A DNA stretch of 64,000 nucleotides, from the NCBI RefSeq assembly GCF_026212465.1, contig NC_080059.1, positions 11,895,329 through 11,959,328 on the forward strand. The letters run 5' to 3'. Below the pieces are notes generated by a model, which did not search any database, was not told the DNA's origin, and worked only from the letters and a program-made list of their open reading frames with translations. This DNA comes from Amaranthus tricolor (Eukaryota > Streptophyta > Magnoliopsida > Caryophyllales > Amaranthaceae). How positions within the stretch are numbered: position 1 is the first letter of the stretch; the number at the start of each line of letters is the position of its first letter. The position numbers were made by a program, and so were the translations under genes. Positions 61,600 through 64,000 of this stretch are shown here, in pieces.

Positions 61600-61745
61600 A
61601 TTGATTTTTTAAGCGTCGGAAAAACAATCTCATTTCCATGTAAAAAACCGTCTAAAATCAAGCGTCGAAGATTTGTGACGTTAAGTTTTTAGACGCTTTT
61701 GGAAGCGTCGAAAAACTATATGCTTTTCCATCTAAAAACTCGTTG
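61600..61745. repeat. AGCGTCG repeat fragment
   Basis: AGCGTCGGAAAAAC, AAGCGTCGAAGATTT and GAAGCGTCGAAAAACT occur in near succession with an inverted-like AGACGCTTTT block. It looks like part of a DNA transposon end; no element could be bounded. Confidence 0.4.
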
Positions 61746-61896
61746 TTGTGACTTTTTCATTTAATTAAACATATCATATTCTAAATTAAGTATATAGAAT
61801 TGCTATAATAAATTATATAAATGCTTATCTAATTTAGCTCCAATATTAAAAAAAATCTTAATTTAAATTAGGTAAATATTTTTATGTAATCAACAA

Positions 61897-62264
61897 CTCC
61901 CTCCGTTCTTTTTTGATCTTTCACTTTGGGTTTTTCACACATATTAAGGAAAATAGAATCTTTGGGTTGTAGTAGGTATTATTTTAATTAAATAGTAGTG
62001 TGAAGTAATGATTGTATTGAAAGTATGAGGTTGTAGTGGGTATTATTTTAATTAAATAGTAGTATGAAGTAATGATTGTATTGAAAGTATAAGAGAGAAA
62101 ATAATTATAAATAAAAGAAAAGAGGTACATTAAAAGAAAATGGGGGTTTTTAAGGGGTAAAAGTGGGATAAAAACTTTCTAAAAATAGAAAGTATTTGAA
62201 AGTGGAAGAACTTTTGAAACTACCCGTTATAGTAATGTGGAAGATAAAAAAAAAACGGAGGGAG
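61897..62264. mobile_element. Stowaway-like MITE downstream of PAH
   Basis: 368 bp with inverted ends CTCCCTCCGTTCTTTTTTGA and the complement ending ACGGAGGGAG. The right flank begins TA; the left flank reads AA, so the TA duplication is imperfect. Inside, a ~60-bp block (core TATTATTTTAATTAAATAGT) is tandemly duplicated at 61975-62090. Confidence 0.8.
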
Positions 62265-63595
62265 TATCACTAAATAAAATAATTTCATTTATCAAGGCTC
62301 CCTAAGAATGATAAATGTCATTTTCCAATATTTTTATTAGTATGTATGATAGTTATCTGATCATTTAAGAACAAAATATACTTCCTATATGAAGCATGTG
62401 TGGTAATTTTTTTTATTATATAAAGATTGATCAAGAGAAGGGGAGGAATAGGTAAAATATGTATACAAGACTTTATATGAGAAAAGTAGTACTTATTTTA
62501 ACTGAGACAAAATCTGATTATCATGAGCGGAAATTTAAAGAATGATAGAAGCAATCAGAATGCAAACATTTGATATATAATTAATTTAATATATATGATA
62601 GCTATGCGATTTTTTGATTAAAAAAATGGTCGAGAGGAGGGGAGGATTAGGTTAAAATCGAATGAAAAACACAATATTTACCTCAATAAAACAAGACTCG
62701 TTTATCATCAAGCAACTAGAATGCTAACATTTGATGATTGAATTATTTAATATAATGGCGACGTAATTTCTGCTCATTGTGAAGGTGACTGAGTAACTAA
62801 AATAGTTGTTGAAACCTATCCTTACGCCAAGCCACGCTTATCTTTATCACTTAGTTTTCTTATACCAATTTGCCCTCCTTCTAGGGCTGTTGCTGTGGAT
62901 AGTTTTAAGGTGCAATCGCTTAGGGCTCAGCTTATAAAGAGACTTAAAGTGAGTTAATCCTTATTATTAAAAATTAGTTCTTTAATTATATTTTTGTACC
63001 ATATTATTATTTGATCTTAAATTTGTACATTGGTTTGACATTAATATTATGAAAAAAATATGATGCATAGTTAAAAAAATAAAACTTTACTTATACTTTT
63101 TTATTTTTCACCTAGGACCTAACTATTATTAAAAACATTGCAGCCTTCTTCTTTCTTTACCACTTCACTGCCAATAAAATTAATTGAGTGTACATTACAA
63201 GTCTAATATAATTATACCTGATGTGTTCTAAGAGTTGGCTAGAAGTGTGATAAAAGAAAAACAATAAATTAACGAATATCCTATAATACAGAAAAAAAAC
63301 ATTTTGTAACAATATAGTTTTTCTGTCTATATAATAGATAATTAATTTCTGACTTAACAATAATATTAAAATTGAAAATAATATAGATATTTTATATTTT
63401 TAAATATGAAAATTAACCTTAATTAATGTTTTATATAATTATATAACTTATAATCCTACAATATAAGAAACAACACTTGTCTAAGATAATAAAGTCTAAA
63501 ATAATACAAACATGTTTAGGGTTTAGTGCGTTTAGCAATATGCACCACAAATATAAGATGAGTGTGATTGAAAATCCAATTTCTGCCTAAAACAA
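62265..63595. other. Intergenic AT-rich sequence
   Basis: No gene or bounded repeat is supported. The open frame 63157-63360 (minus) is low-complexity. Confidence 0.5.
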
Positions 63596-63599
63596 TGTG

Positions 63600-63692
63600 T
63601 ACGTTACAGTGACCAAATGGCTATCAAACCCAATACCACATGCCCTAACTCTCACACCAACACTCTTACCATTAGACCACAAGTTGTTTAGC
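63600..63692 (-). repeat. tRNA-like (SINE-like) stretch
   Basis: On the minus strand an A-box-like TGGTCTAATGGTAAGAG (complement of 63666-63682) is followed about 30 bp later by a B-box-like GGTTTGATAGCC (complement of about 63621-63632), the layout of an RNA polymerase III promoter in a tRNA-derived SINE head. It does not fold as a full tRNA by eye, and the 3' tail and target duplication were not identified. Confidence 0.4.
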
Positions 63693-64000
63693 AATTCTTT
63701 TTGTCAAATTTACATACTTAAAAATATATGTTTAATACTTTACTTATAATGCTTTATTATATATTATTTATATATATTATATATTATATATTACTCCTTC
63801 TTATTCATTATTATTATCCCAAATAAAAAATAAGTGAAATTCCTTATATATCAAGTCATTCTAAATAAAGAAAGTACATATTTACGTATGTCCAGTTTGT
63901 AAATGAGATAAAATCCAAGGGCATTAGAGGTAGTAATCAAGAAATTGATCTAGAAATGTTGTTACCAACTACATGAGTAAAGAAAGCAAGATTTGGCACC

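Noticed and set aside
1..64000. CRISPR arrays, bacterial operons, riboswitches
   Set aside because: Gene structure with introns and plant transposons shows this is plant nuclear DNA; no regular spacer-repeat array was seen.

Overview
This window is nuclear DNA from a flowering plant, most likely a eudicot. It is AT-rich, has spliced genes with long introns, and carries plant transposon families (Ty1/copia, solo LTR, hAT, Stowaway-like, CACTA-like and Mutator-like MITEs). I cannot name the species.

There are four intact genes. (1) A protein phosphatase 2C on the minus strand at 9657-14399, nine coding exons, 427 aa. (2) and (3) Two tandem copies of CYP51G, sterol 14-alpha-demethylase (obtusifoliol 14-demethylase), both minus strand: CYP51-A at 18708-21501 and CYP51-B at 38211-40998, each with two coding exons and 490 aa. 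(4) A plant lipin, phosphatidate phosphatase PAH, most like PAH2, on the plus strand at 47835-60711, ten coding exons, 927 aa. All splice joins were worked out by reading phase across GT/AG sites, and all four reading frames close cleanly.

The main structure is a direct tandem segmental duplication. Unit A is 14874-36724 (21.9 kb) and unit B is 36725-46396 (9.7 kb). They share the CYP51 gene and its flanks. The size difference is explained almost fully by indels, each readable because the other unit holds the alternative state. Unit A has a 4.9-kb Ty1/copia element, a 1.7-kb solo-LTR-like insertion, a 639-bp GC-rich hAT MITE, a 2.3-kb segment before CYP51 and several smaller pieces that B lacks. 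A segment of about 290 bp is inverted between the units. The two CYP51 copies differ at 14 of 1473 coding bases by eye, only two of them amino-acid changes (H95Y and R111G). Their upstream sequences are unrelated beyond the first-intron splice donor, so they probably have different promoters and leaders.

Region by region: 1-3.15 kb is non-coding repeat DNA with tandem and inverted monomers of about 180 bp. 3.7-5.8 kb and 6.5-7.8 kb are two large foldback elements. 9.6-14.7 kb is the PP2C gene. 14.9-46.4 kb is the CYP51 duplication. 46.4-61.3 kb is the lipin gene, whose 5.8-kb intron 8 holds a complete-ended but defective hAT element. 61.3-64 kb is intergenic with one Stowaway-like MITE and a tRNA-like (SINE-like) stretch.

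CYP51 (sterol synthesis) and PAH (phosphatidate to diacylglycerol) both act in endoplasmic-reticulum lipid metabolism. That is known for the families; that their neighbourhood matters is only a guess. I found no clearly new multi-gene system. The strongest candidate for new biology is the young CYP51 duplicate pair with swapped 5' ends.
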